DNA from: Polyporus tsugae | Taxonomy: Eukaryota; Basidiomycota; Agaricomycetes; Polyporales; Polyporaceae | Direction of reading: 5' to 3' | Length of the DNA: 64,000 nt | Assembly: GCA_024305745.1 (NCBI GenBank) | Contig: JAHRBS010000004.1 | Span: 186,001 to 250,000 of the forward strand | Part shown: piece by piece, positions 48,561-59,758 of the stretch | How positions within the stretch are numbered: position 1 is the first letter of the stretch | How the letters are laid out: every line of letters begins with the position of its first letter | Notes under the pieces: generated by a model | What the model saw: only the letters and a program-made list of their open reading frames with translations | What the model was told of the DNA's origin: nothing | The model's database searches: none | Position numbers and translations under genes: made by a program

Positions 48561-50197
48561 AGTCGGGGCCATCGTATTGATACCTGAACAAGGACAGCGG
48601 GGACGTTCCAGCTTCAAGTTGGCCGTCAGCATTCGACTTCAAGCCGCAGACTCACCCGTCACAGGCGGCCCGGCCCCATTGTCATCCTGGTGTCTGGGCA
48701 ACAAACACTCAGCACTAGTACTACCTCACAATCACACAATCATAACGTACCTCGTAACTGGTATCGGTGCTGCATGTACATACCGTAAGTATTCTGACCT
48801 GAAAGTCAATGTCACTGCTGGGACTGGGATGGGGCCGAGATCAAGGTGAGATCGAGTCGTCGCAGAAGCCGGGAGGTGCCGACACGGGCGCTTGAAATAC
48901 CTCATTCAGACAAACGCGGCTACCGAACAACGGCGCTTCAGATACCTCATTCAGACAGAATGTGGCTACCGAATATCAATCCGAGAGGAACTCAACACCA
49001 ATGGGCCAGCGGGTTCTATTCGGGAAGTTCCGCTGCCGCATATATAACAACTCGAGCCTGTAGCCCCCCGCGACAAAAAATCCCCCCTTCTTGCATCTAC
49101 CCACTACCGGCGGCGCATATATCAATCAAGTCCGTGTGTCCGCCGCGCAAAACCTTCCCCCCGTCCTTCATGTCCGCCCGCGTTTGCCAGGGGATCCAAA
49201 ATATCATTATTGACTGCACAGAAGCCATACTGACACGTGCATGTGAGAATATTGACACTGGTGTACATCTATGGCGCTGAAAATGGCGACTGCATACGCG
49301 TTCATAGCGGCCATCCGGGACTTACAGTCCTCGATCCTATCGCCTTGGTACTCGAGGATTTGGATCGCGGTATCCGTCGGAGCCCGAAGAGTGATCGGGC
49401 GTCGGGAATGCGCATATAGTCGCCGTTTCCAGTCACACCCTTGCGCAGGATGAGGTCTTCCCTTCCAAGTAACCGATACCGAGGAACCTCTAGTTACGTA
49501 TCTGGCATACTGAAGTACGTTCTTGAGTGTTCTCCTCGTCATGTAGCGTACGTGTGCTGAGCTTTCGACGCCTAGTGCCCTCATGACCTATTGTCCGTGC
49601 GTCGTTGGAGCGGGTAAAACAAAGTTCCGTTGTGATGAGTGGACTCCGGGGAATCTACAGTTGGATCCCACGGAATTACTTATCATCGATGGTCAGTCCA
49701 AATTCTGGAGGCCGTTCTACGTGAGTGTGCTCACCACGTTCTGGGGTTGTGGACTTTGGTCGGTCTTCTGCCCCACAACCCCCTTGCTTCGGCAACAACA
49801 TCCTCGCGAACATCGCCAATTCTAGTTTAACCTCGCTGTCGTTGGGTCGAGGTCTGCTTCCCACCCTCTAACAGCTCCTTCCGACATCGAGGACAGATGA
49901 AGCAGGAGGCGCCGAAGCCACGGCCGATGTCTTCCTGGTAATGTCAGGGTAATGTACCGGCATCCACGCACACGTAGCTTGTGGCAAAACTCTACTGCAC
50001 ACCACATCAGCGACCTTTCCGCGAATCCGCGCAATTGGAGCGCTGTGTGAGACGATTAGAGGGGGTTGGGGAAAGCAACTCGACGGCAGAGGAACAAGAA
50101 AGGGCGGTTTGGCGCCGAGGAGGGGCTCATCGCACCGCACCGGCGACGCCCGCGCTCAACTCTCTTCCTGCCATCGACGACTACGACGACGACGACG
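48561..50197. other. Long intergenic upstream of ATG4
   Basis: No supported gene in about 1.6 kb. It contains a 45-bp imperfect tandem duplication (48887-48976), and GC skew and short frames otherwise. The last part is the ATG4 leader. Confidence 0.5.
48887..48976 (+). repeat. 45-bp imperfect tandem duplication
   Basis: Two adjacent units, each starting GGCGCTT and containing ATACCTCATTCAGACA and GGCTACCGAA, offset by 45 bases, with a few substitutions. Frame-compatible length, but no gene covers it. Confidence 0.85.
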
Positions 50198-53100
50198 ATG
50201 TCCACCAAATCATCGCGCGCATCGCCCTCGCCATCGTCGCCGACGACCTCAAATCATGGCCCCAAGCTCCCCAGATTCCTCAAGACCAACCGCGACAGGT
50301 CCAAGTCCATGCTCGACCCTGCCGGCAGTCCCACCCCCAGCTCCTCCTCCTCCTCCTCCAGCCCCGCGCCCCCCGAAACGCCAAAACACAAGAAGTCCAG
50401 CCGACGCGGATCGATTTTAAGAGACGCTGGAAGCCGTAGGCAGTCCCAGGATGTCGATCCCGGCGACGTCTCAGTTTTGAGGGACGGCGAGGACACCCCC
50501 GACGAACCGCCCGTCATTGTCGAACCCTCGAGTGCGCCCAGGCCACGCACACGTTCCGAGCGGCCTTTATCGGACAACTACCCTTCCGCAGCGTACTACT
50601 CGCCCGGATCGAGCACCCGGTTGACCGACTTGCCGACACGCCTCTCCGGGTGGTTTGCACACACCTTCTCCAACTCTTCCACCGACCTCAGCCTCCCTTC
50701 TCTTCTCTCTCAGCAACATCTTTCTGCATCCGTGTCCCCGAAGGGCAAGGGATCTGCCCTCCTCACGGCGGCACGACACAGCAAGGGCCATCTCGACAAG
50801 GCCATGCGGTATCTGCTCGACAGCGACGCGATGCCCGATAAGTGCCCCGAGCCCATCTGGCTGCTGGGCGTGCAGCACCCTGGCTTCGAACCCGCCCCTC
50901 TTGCCCCGGACCTCCATCCGAGCCCTGCCCGGCGCAGTTCTGCAGACTCGCGCCGTGGGTCTGGATTCCGCTCGTCGACCTCCTCTCCCGGCTCTCCTAA
51001 CTCTACGCCACCAGACCCGTCTCTTTCTCAGTCTCAGCCGCCGTCGTCATCTACGGCCAATCACAGGGACATAAAAGATCCATCGAAGAACTGGCCGCCA
51101 GTGTTCTATGCGGATTTTACGTCGCGGATATGGCTGACATATCGCTCGCAATTCTTTCCTATCCGCGATACGACGCTCGCGGCGCTGGAGGCCGAGGTTC
51201 ACGAAAGCTCAACAGGGTTGCCAAGTAGCCCTCCGACGAAGCGATGGAACTGGTTAGGCGGGGAGAAGGGGTGGACGAGCGACGCGGGCTGGGGTTGCAT
51301 GCTGAGGACAGGTCAGTCGCTGTTGGCGAATGCATTGCTGCACCTGCATCTTGGTCGAGGTACGTGCTGTGTTAATGGCCCTATGGCGTCGAGTCTCACT
51401 CGTCGCAGAGTGGAGGAGACCACCGCATCCTGTGTATACCGCCGACTATGCAACGTACGTGCAGATTGTCACCTGGTTCCTCGACACGCCGTCCCCGCTC
51501 TGTCCGTTCAGCGTCCACCGTATGGCCCTGGTTGGCAAGGATCTCGGGAAGGACGTGGGACAGTGGTTTGGGCCCAGCACTGCTGCCGGAGCGATCAAGT
51601 ATGTTTTTTGTTTGTGGCTCTCCATGCGCAGTCGTTAGGGCGCATTACACCCGTGCTGACACCGTGCTGCCACGTTGGCTTCCAGGACCCTTGTACATAA
51701 GTTCCCTGATGCTGGCCTCGGGGTCGCAGTGGCTACTGACAGCACCCTCTACGAATCCGATGTGTATGGTGCATCGAGGTCGGCCGTTTACTCGACGAGG
51801 AGACACGCACACGGTCGCATGGAGTGGGGCGATCGTGCTGTCCTGGTCCTCATTGGCATCCGTCTCGGTATCGAAGGAGTGAATCCATTGTATTATAACA
51901 CCATCAAGGTGCGTCAGCTGCCTGAGCTTGCGATGTTGCGCTGACGGCCTTGTGGACAGACACTGTATACCTTCCCGCAAACGGTCGGCATCGCTGGCGG
52001 TCGCCCTTCTTCATCGTACTACTTTGTCGGATCCCAGGCTGACAACCTCTTTTACCTCGACCCTCACCACGCGCGCCCCGCGATCCCACTCCGTCCTCCA
52101 ACCCGGGCGAGCACCGAAGCGTACGAGCGCCAATCATCACCCGAAGCGTACGGTTCTGACCGCGAGCGAGAGAAGGAGCGGCAGTACCGCACGCTGCACC
52201 ATGTGCGTTCGCCCACCTCGCCTGTGTCTATCCGGTCGGACTCGAGCGCTGGCTCTGCGTCGTCGTTCTCGTACCGCTCGCCGACGCTCCAACCGTCTCC
52301 CCTCCAGCAGCAGCTTTCGACATCTTCTGCGTCGACGTCCCATTCGGACTCTTCACAGTCGCACAACAACATGCACACTCGATGGCAGTCGGCGAGTGTG
52401 CTCCCGGATGAGTCGGCGGAGATGGACTCGCGCGAGCTTGGGCTGGGGACGGACCTGGACACTTTCCAGCGCCACCTCGTCACCGCGTACTCTCAGGCGG
52501 AGCTCAGGACGTTCCACTGCGACCGCGTACGGAAGATGCCGCTGTCGGGGTTGGACCCGAGCATGTTGCTCGGCTTCCTGTGCAAGGACGAGGGCGAGTG
52601 GCTGGATCTCAAGGATAGGATAACGGAGGTGCGTGCACAACCTTGTCGCCAGTGGTGTGTGAAAGGTAGATTGACGGCGGGGTCGACAGCTGTTCCGCAC
52701 GAACAAGTCTATTTTTTCACTGGCGAACGAGCCACCGCACTACCCGTCGGACTCGGACGACATGGGTCTCGAGTCGATCTCCGAGCCAGACATCGACATG
52801 CCCGATGACGACGAGTTCTCCCTTGGGAACTCCCCGGCTGGCTCGATGCAAGACTCCGCGCCCGGCGGCTCCGTCAAGTCGGAGGTGGACACGGAGGAGG
52901 ACCCGATCGCACCGCTCACGCCGAGCGCTGGCAAGCCGTCGTTCGACATCGACCCGCCGGAGCGGATGAAGCGCGCTCCGTCGAACCAGTCCACGCAGGA
53001 CTCGCTGAGCTTCGACGACGAGGACGACGAGGAGTGGGCGGACCCGCCGGAGTTCTCGAGCCCGCATCTGCCGTTGGTGGAGCCCGTGCCCGTTGCTAGG

Positions 53101-53451
53101 GGATCCTCCAGCCCCGAGATGTCTCCGGTCATTGCGGCGACACGCTCGACAAACTCGACGGCTAGCAGAGACACGACCGGGACTGGCAAGACGACGCGGC
53201 GGAAGGCGAAGAAGGGCTCTTCGGGCGGTAACTCGACAAGGGCGGCGCGGTCCTCGCAGCAGGCGGAGGCGCAGGTGCAGTACCCCTTCCCCGCGGGCGA
53301 CCCGGAGGACGAGGAGCCAGAGCCCCCACCGACGGCGCAGATGCAGGGCAAGCGCGTGCCGCAGATGCGCACGGCGAAGGCGCGGGACGGCGGACGGACG
53401 CAGAGCGGTGGGATCAAGGGCATCCTCATGGACGACGCGGACGATTTTTGA
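50198..53451 (+). CDS. Autophagy cysteine protease ATG4
   Basis: Cleaves the C-terminus of ATG8 and later removes its lipid anchor. Five exons: 50198-51359, 51409-51598, 51686-51908, 51960-52628 and 52690-53451, all phases consistent; 1001 residues. Catalytic motifs: TSDAGWGCMLRTGQ (Cys about 367), then VGIAGGRPSSSYYFVG and YLDPHH (Asp559, His561). PPVFYADFTSRIWLTYRSQF marks the start of the peptidase fold near residue 300. The protein is more than twice the size of yeast Atg4. About 290 mostly disordered residues precede the fold, a Ser/Arg-rich insertion (about 575-660) sits after the DPH motif, and an acidic then basic low-complexity tail covers the last 250 residues. Start is the ATG at 50198; upstream in-frame codons are not ATG. 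Such extensions are usual in basidiomycete ATG4. Confidence 0.93.
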
Positions 53452-54401
53452 CACGGTACTTACTTCGCCCTTTACCCCCTCCCCGCAATGCCGCCGTTAC
53501 CATCGTAACATTACATCATATTCTTTCATGCTGAACAGCGGAACGCGAGCTGCCGCACCGACCCTCGCATTGCGAGACGGCGGCAACGGCGAATATGCGC
53601 CTATGCGGCACTTGAGCTTCCTCACCCCCACCCTCTACCTCTTCTTCTTTCACATGTTGGCATGTCTGTATTTGTTTAGTGTTTCTCTTCCTATTCCTCT
53701 CTCGTAGTCATATTGTCCTTCCTCTGGCCGATAAGGTCCCGTCCGCACCACCCTTTTCCCCACAGGCTCGCGCGGGTGGCCGCCTTATGGCCGGTCAGTG
53801 ACTGTGTATGTGTATGTTGTAGCGTCTCCCATCTCCCCCACCTCCATATTCCACATATTGTTCCGCAACCTCCCTTCCCCCCGTTACCCTCGCGCATGCC
53901 AGTGCCCCCTCGAGCTCGAGTTCCCTATGTTGGATATCATGTACAACCTTGTACAGGGGGCCACTGTGTCTTGTGCCCCGTCAATGCAATCACACGATAC
54001 CCGCGTTCTTCAATTGTGCCGTGCGTAGCGGTTGTGGCTGTTGTAAATGGCGCAACTGATGCATCGGCCTGCTTTCGGGATAGAGTGTACGTACATAAGT
54101 ACTGTAGAACTCTTAACTTTCGTCGGGGGAGCCCGGAGCTCGCCGTCCGCAGTTGAGAGACCACGGAATCTCGGGCCGATGGCGACTTTGTATTACCGGC
54201 GACTCCGGGTTGACCGGTTGACCAGTTGACTTGCGGCAGTGCTGACGTTGAACAAGTTGAGCTTGAAGTCCATCCAAGTTTATGCAACCAACTTTCAAGC
54301 AGGTCCCGCTCATGTAAACGTCTCTCTTCATATACGAGAAAAGTGAGTGGATGCACCACATTACCATTATCGACCCGGCGTATTGACCGTACTAGACAGG
54401 C
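53452..54401. other. Intergenic between ATG4 and FERS copy H
   Basis: ATG4 3' flank and the leader of copy H. No gene seen. Confidence 0.5.
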
Positions 54402-55653
54402 ATGAGGGGACCGGCTGAGTCCGTTGTCCGACGCACGCTGCACAAGTTGACATGCCTCCGTTCCCGTCCTAATACTATACCTACAATCCTATGTGGAGAA
54501 TTCCGAACATTCACCACTATCCCTTCGCGACCGAAGACCACAATTGCACCGCATCAGATTCGAAACACACGCACGCTCGACCCAGCCAAGCTCACTGCAG
54601 ACCACTACATCGACTGCAGCTTACGGACCCAGCCCCACCTCCGCGTCCTTGACCACTCACCGAACCGCACCACCGTAGCGTCAGACGCAAAAATTTGGAC
54701 ACGCGCTTACATCTATGCCGGCCACTCACGGTGGGACGGCAGGAAATTTCCCCCTGACACCCGCGGCTTCCTGTACTACCACCTCCCTCCCGGAAGCCCT
54801 TCGATAGCTGGCGAGCTACGGTTCCGGCTCACACCCTCTTCAGACCCCGCCGGCTTTCCAACGGGCTCGGATCTGCGCACCCAAACCGGCATACGCTGGA
54901 GCGTTCCGCTGTACAAGATCGCTTGCTGCCTTTCCCTCCGGCCCCTCCGCGGTCTGCTGCTCCGCGAGGGTCTGGTGTCGCAACAGACGTTCGACCTTCT
55001 CGCGTCGGCTGCCACCGGCATCGTGACCGGTACCGGGGATGGCTCCCTCCGCCACGCAATCAAGGACAGCTCCCAGAGCACGATGCAGACCGTGAGCGCG
55101 TTCGGGCAGGAGTTCTGCTTCAGCCTCAAGAAGGCCAAGCCGTTCCTGCTCGTGGGCACCGATTCGGTGCGGACGCGCAGGCTCAACTACGCCACGTCGT
55201 TTATGGTGCGCGTGGACGACAAGAGAGTGCAGTACACGCCGTTCGAAGGTGCGGTGGCCCGTTCTTCTGACTCGGAACTCCATGTGTCGGACGACGCGTC
55301 GCAGCCTGTTGGCTTACAAGTTGCGGTCTGATGCAGGCTCTGTGGTGTGCTGCTTCGAACGTTCCACGCTCCCTGAGCACGAGGGGAAACGCGTGGTCGT
55401 CATCCGGATCAAGCGGATGGTGGACAGCGATCCCATCCGGCAGGTGCCCTCCCCGGACGGACGCAAGTACGAGCTGGAGAACCTAAGACCCCAAGAAGGA
55501 GAGCTGCTGATGGTAAGGGCCTTCCGCAAGGTGCGCCCGTGGGCGGTAGACGTGGACAATCCACGCCGTTTGGGAGAGGCGCCGGGGAGTTACTTTGGAG
55601 TGTTGTTTGAGAACGAGGAGCTCTACGGATCGGCGGCGGAGGAAGGTGTATAG
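54402..55653 (+). CDS. FERS family copy H (unknown function)
   Basis: Two exons, 54402-55248 and 55337-55653, giving 387 residues. Open frame, the most diverged full copy and the only one away from an F-box gene. N-terminus MRGPAESVVRRTLHKLTCLR with FRTFTTIP (presequence-like). Core: LDPAKLTADHYIDCS, GFLYYHLPP, GELRFRLTPSSDPAGF, GSDLRTQTG, PLYKIACC, LLREGLVSQQTFD, FGQEF, QYTPFEG at a GT donor. Exon 2: CCFERSTLPEHEGKRVVVIR, ENLRPQEGELL, PWAVDVD, LFENEELYGS. Conservation of these blocks in a distant copy indicates selection on the protein. Function unknown. Confidence 0.78.
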
Positions 55654-56003
55654 TCTACAGTCGGACGGACTCGAGTCGGATATGCATATCTTTCTAGCGC
55701 TGAGGTTGTTGGAAGACGTCTGACTCGTGGTCGTGATGCTCGTCCATCCGCAATGCACGTTGGGCACACAATCAATAACGGTGCATTACATTCAACGATT
55801 GGATTAGCCAAGGGGGAAGGAGAAGGGCGAAAAAATGTACAGCTACTATGGATACAACCTAGCTCCTTCGTATACGTGTATGATACACCAGTACGGACTG
55901 CATATGGAGTACGGGATCAAGACAGGATAATTAACGGATGGAGGTGTCTTCTCAAGCGAGGCTTCCGTTCGGCGTCGTCAGGAGGCGAGCGAAACGACCC
56001 CAC
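55654..56003. other. Convergent intergenic
   Basis: 3' flanks of FERS copy H and the secreted protein gene. No gene seen. Confidence 0.5.
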
Positions 56004-56569
56004 TCAGGAGGACGTCGCTGACGACGTCTGGCTCGACTCGGAGCTCGTAACGGGGACGGTGGTGGTGAAGGTCGAGAACCCGGTCGAGCTGTCGGACGTG
56101 GTCACAGGGAAGGAGGACGTGATCGTCGTCTCGGGCGTCACGCTGCTCGCGTTGCCCCCGAACGTGAACACGCCCTGGAACGGCACGCCGACGGTCGCGG
56201 TGAAGTTCGCGGTGATGGGCACGCCCGACCCGCTCGCGGCGCCGAACGTCGGCGTGACCGTCGTCGTGAACGGCACGACGGTCACCACGGGAAGGGCGGT
56301 CGCGATTGTGAAGATGGGCTCGCCGAGCGAGCCCGTGGTCGTGACCACGCCGCTGAAGGAGGACGTGAAGGTCGTCGTCGAGCCCTCGGAGCCGGTCGTC
56401 GTGATCGTGGTTTCCGCCTTTCGGTGGTGGTCGCCGGCTGAACCTGGGAGGGAAAGGGGCCCGCGTCAGCGGATACCCAGGCGGATAGATCATCGCAGGG
56501 CGGAAGCGGATGTGACGTACTTTGGCCGATGAAGAGGGCGGCGAGGACGAAGCTGAGGGTGCGTATCAT
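56004..56569 (-). CDS. Small secreted Ser/Thr-rich protein
   Basis: Two exons, 56569-56521 and 56443-56004, giving 162 residues. Exon 1 encodes only a hydrophobic signal-peptide-like start (MIRTLSFVLAALFIGQ). Exon 2 is very rich in Thr, Ser, Val and Phe with repeated TTT, TTTGS and TSS elements and few charges (SSAGDHHRKAET at its start). No Cys and no clear GPI tail (ends SSQTSSATSS). This composition suggests an O-glycosylated wall or surface protein, or a secreted effector-like protein. The family is not recognised. Another reading frame of the same region is also open but has no signal peptide. Confidence 0.65.
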
Positions 56570-57729
56570 GATGATGCTGATAGGCGGGATGAGCAAATGA
56601 GGATGGGGGGTTGGGAAGAGTACGGCTGCAGTCGACGGAGGTGAGGAGGATGGTTCGATCCCAGGTTTTTCCCTATTATATCACCTCTTCTTTGGCATGC
56701 TCGGGAGAGTGAGCCCGCTGCGCCGTGCTCAACGGCGTCATGATTGACCCAGGTTCTCGCTGAGGAGCCCCGCCGCTCCAGCGAAAGTGGTGCTCTACGA
56801 GATAGATCGGTAGGCGCAGTAGGGAAATGTGGTCAGCGAGTGGTCAGCGATGAGGGGTAATTCCTGCGCAGAGTTGCCTAGATCGGATGCTAAGACTCTC
56901 GCCATTGGCGCGATGAGCTGTGCCTCCATATCCTCCCAAGATCCTAGGGGTGGTCCGGTCAGTGAACACAGAACTGGAAATACATTGTTGGATGAGTAAT
57001 CCTAACCTTCACCTGGGCCACTGGAGCATCCCAGTTTGTACATCGGTGTCAGCACTGCGCGCGGGCCGCGAAAGGAGCCCTCAGGAGGTGGCGGTGATTC
57101 GCTGAACGCCAATGACGCAACGATATTCCACTCAACCCAAGGTCAACTTGAAAGCACAGACAGTACATACGTGTTCAGGCCGTTCCGCCGTTCAAGTGAT
57201 CGATATCATTCATTGGCGGATTACTGATCCCTATTGAAAGTAATCCTATATCAGAACTCAACAGGTATTGAGAAATTGGGACCTACAACCAAGATGCCAA
57301 GGGAAGAGCCTTTGAGAGAGAGAGGGATAGGTTCGGCAAATAGTGAAGGATATATTCGGATGCCTCCAATCGTGCACTAGGTAGACTCGTGACTAGTCCC
57401 TACGGTGCAGCGTGCGTGGGTCGTGCTTATTCTGAGAGGCGGGGCACAGGATTTTGTGGGACGGTGTTGTGTGTGTGGCGGGTGCCGTGGCCACCAACTT
57501 GAATGCGTCTGGCGGCGTCGAGACTAACGGAAGGCCTCCTTTTGGTAGGTTAGACGCCGCCGTAAGTACATGTGAAAAGTGAACGGCGGCAATCATCCCG
57601 AAACCGTCGTAAGCGCCTGCCAACACGTTCATGCTCCGAGCTTCAGCTCTTTTTCTCCGTGTCGAACCTCTCTCTCTCGTAGTACTCCATCGGCATAACA
57701 GTCTAAAACAAGACCATCATTCCACTAAC
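56570..57729. other. Intergenic upstream of dienoyl-CoA isomerase
   Basis: No supported gene in about 1.2 kb; divergent upstream regions of the two flanking genes. Confidence 0.5.
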
Positions 57730-59325
57730 ATGTCTTCTTATAACCACTTGTCAGGAACTTACGTCAAGGTCTCTTCTCCGGGACCACACGTTGCTCTCGT
57801 CGAACTCGCGCGGTAGGGAATGTGCTCGTCAAGGTACTGTACAGGAAGGAACTGACACTCAATTTTTGCAGTAACCCAGTGAATGCCTTTCACGAACCGT
57901 AAGTGCAGCCATCGGTCTTTGAGAAAACTGCATAACGTGTTGTCATTAGATTCTGGACAGAACTTGGTCATGTTTTTGACAAGATATCCGAGGAGCCCAC
58001 AATTCGTGTTGTAGTGCTGGCCTCTGCAAACCCCAAGCTGTTCTCTGCCGGCATTGACTGTAAGTTCTATTTTTGCCGACTAGTTTCTCGATGAGAAAAT
58101 CCAGACGTGGACATTCCTGGATACGAAAGCCTGAGTGTCCTAGGTCTCGAGGGCCAAGCCCGACTGCAGTGTGCTGGGTCTTTCCTGTATTAGTTCGCCA
58201 TCCCTCCCTAAATGGGTCGCCTGTGGATGGGCTGGAGGAGGGCGACGCCCAACCGCAGCGTGGCTCCCCCGTCACTCTAATGGACCCAACACGCTCTCCA
58301 AGACCGACTCATGTTACGGTCTTGGTACAATAAAAGCTTACAATAGTAATATTCGCGGCCTCGACTGCCTGGGGGGCCCTACTCTAATATACCCGTTATC
58401 GATCTTTCACTAAATAAGGACGTTGCTTTTTTAAACAGTGGGCGCGCTCTCAGGAGCGCTTGTGGCAAAAGTGACCGACCCGTCCCGCCGTGCTTTGCAG
58501 CTGCAAGGACACATAACCTCCTTCCAAGCCTCGATCTCCGCCATCGAGCGCTGCCGGTACCCCGTCATCGTAGCGACGCACGGAGTCGCGTACGGCCTTT
58601 CCGTTGACATCATCGCAGCTTGTGATGTTCGCTATGCTGCCGCCAATACGGTCTTTACCATCAAGGTATCTATATTTCTCCCTCATTGATCCTCTCCCGC
58701 ATTCCCTCCGGTTCTCCCACGCTCTCTCAGACACTGATCTCCACCATCCCATTCTTCGCAGGAAGTCGATGTCGGGCTTGCGGCAGACATCGGCACGCTT
58801 GCCAGGCTCCCGAAAATAACCGGCAACCAGTCGCTCGCATCCGAACTGGCTTTCACCGCGCGCCTCTTCTCTGCCGCTGAGGCCTTGACCGTCGGTCTCG
58901 TCTCGCGCGTCGTCGACGGCGGGCGAGACGAGGTCGTGAAGGCCGCGCTCGAGACTGCTGCACTAATCGCGGAGAAGCCGCCTGTGGCGGTGTTGGGCAC
59001 AAAGAGGCTCCTGTTGCACGCAAGGGATCACTCGTACGTTCTTTCTCCAGCTCCATTGGGATATATGGTACACGGACTGAGGCGGACATCCTGGGCCTGC
59101 GCAGAGTGGCGGAGAACCTCGAGTACACCGCGGTGTGGAATAGCGCGATGCTTCAGACTCAGGTGGGTGTCCAGTCCAGTCCGACTTCTTGCCAAATGCA
59201 TTGCGCAGACGCCCCGGGCTAACGTTGACGTCGCTTTCGGACGCGCCCAGGACATCCCGGACGCTGTCTTGGCGATGCAGAAGAAGCAGAAGCCGAAATT
59301 TGGGCCGTTGAGCCCCAAGCTGTAG
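57730..59325 (+). CDS. Delta(3,5)-delta(2,4)-dienoyl-CoA isomerase (ECH1-like)
   Basis: Crotonase-fold enzyme for beta-oxidation of unsaturated fatty acids. Seven exons: 57730-57812, 57872-57898, 57950-58059, 58439-58665, 58762-59033, 59105-59162 and 59251-59325, giving 283 residues. Motifs: NPVNAF, FSAGIDL (formed across the exon 3/4 junction), SISAIERCRYPVI, SVDIIAACDVRYA, EVDVGLAADIGTLARLPKITGNQSL (contains the family's catalytic acid region), FTARLFSAAEA, GLVSRVV and HSVAENLEYTAVWNSAMLQT. The C-terminus PKL resembles a weak PTS1, so peroxisomal location is possible. Intron 3 is long (379 nt) and contains a 66-nt in-frame segment with splice signals that could be a cassette exon; skipping it gives the canonical AGIDL. 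Confidence 0.9.
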
Positions 59326-59758
59326 CTCGCCCCCTGTTATGTCTGTACGATAACTATTGCATGTTTTGTGATATCGCGCTGTCGCGGAACGTCGCAAAGT
59401 CCTCTTATTCAAGGTCTTGGCCAAGGTATTGGCACAGCTCTGGTCTTCTCAAAACCCTCCCCTGGAAGGAGGTGGCGGCGCGAGATAAGCCGGCCTATCA
59501 ATGGACATAGGCCCATTGGTAGCTGGGCCGTAGATAACTTCCCACGCGAAGCATCCGGATTAGCAAAATCCTTTCCCCGACGACTTCCTCCGTGCGTCCC
59601 ATCATCATCTCCCTTGGAAACGTGTCCTGACTCGGGCTATAGTTGCGCCTTGTCTTGAAGTGTTTATATCCGCTGACCTGCAAGACCGAGAGTTGCACTC
59701 ACCAACCGACTCCGAGGAGTACTTGTCGCCGCTTATCTCTGTTCGTTCTAACGCAGCC
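59326..59758. promoter_or_regulatory. Nitrite reductase promoter with GATA sites
   Basis: Contains AGATAA at 59483-59488 and its reverse TTATCT at 59733-59738, both HGATAR sites of AreA/Nit2-type nitrogen regulators, and a TATA-like TTTATAT at 59663-59669 about 90-95 nt before the ATG. Regulation by nitrogen source is inferred from these sites and the gene's role. Confidence 0.55.

Noticed and set aside
51928..52623. 231-codon frame over ATG4 exon 4
   Set aside because: Alternative frame of the ATG4 low-complexity insertion, Arg/Ser-rich, no motif.
56640..56670. T-loop-like GGTTCGATCCC, suggesting a tRNA
   Set aside because: The flanking bases do not pair into a T stem and no acceptor or anticodon arms are found.
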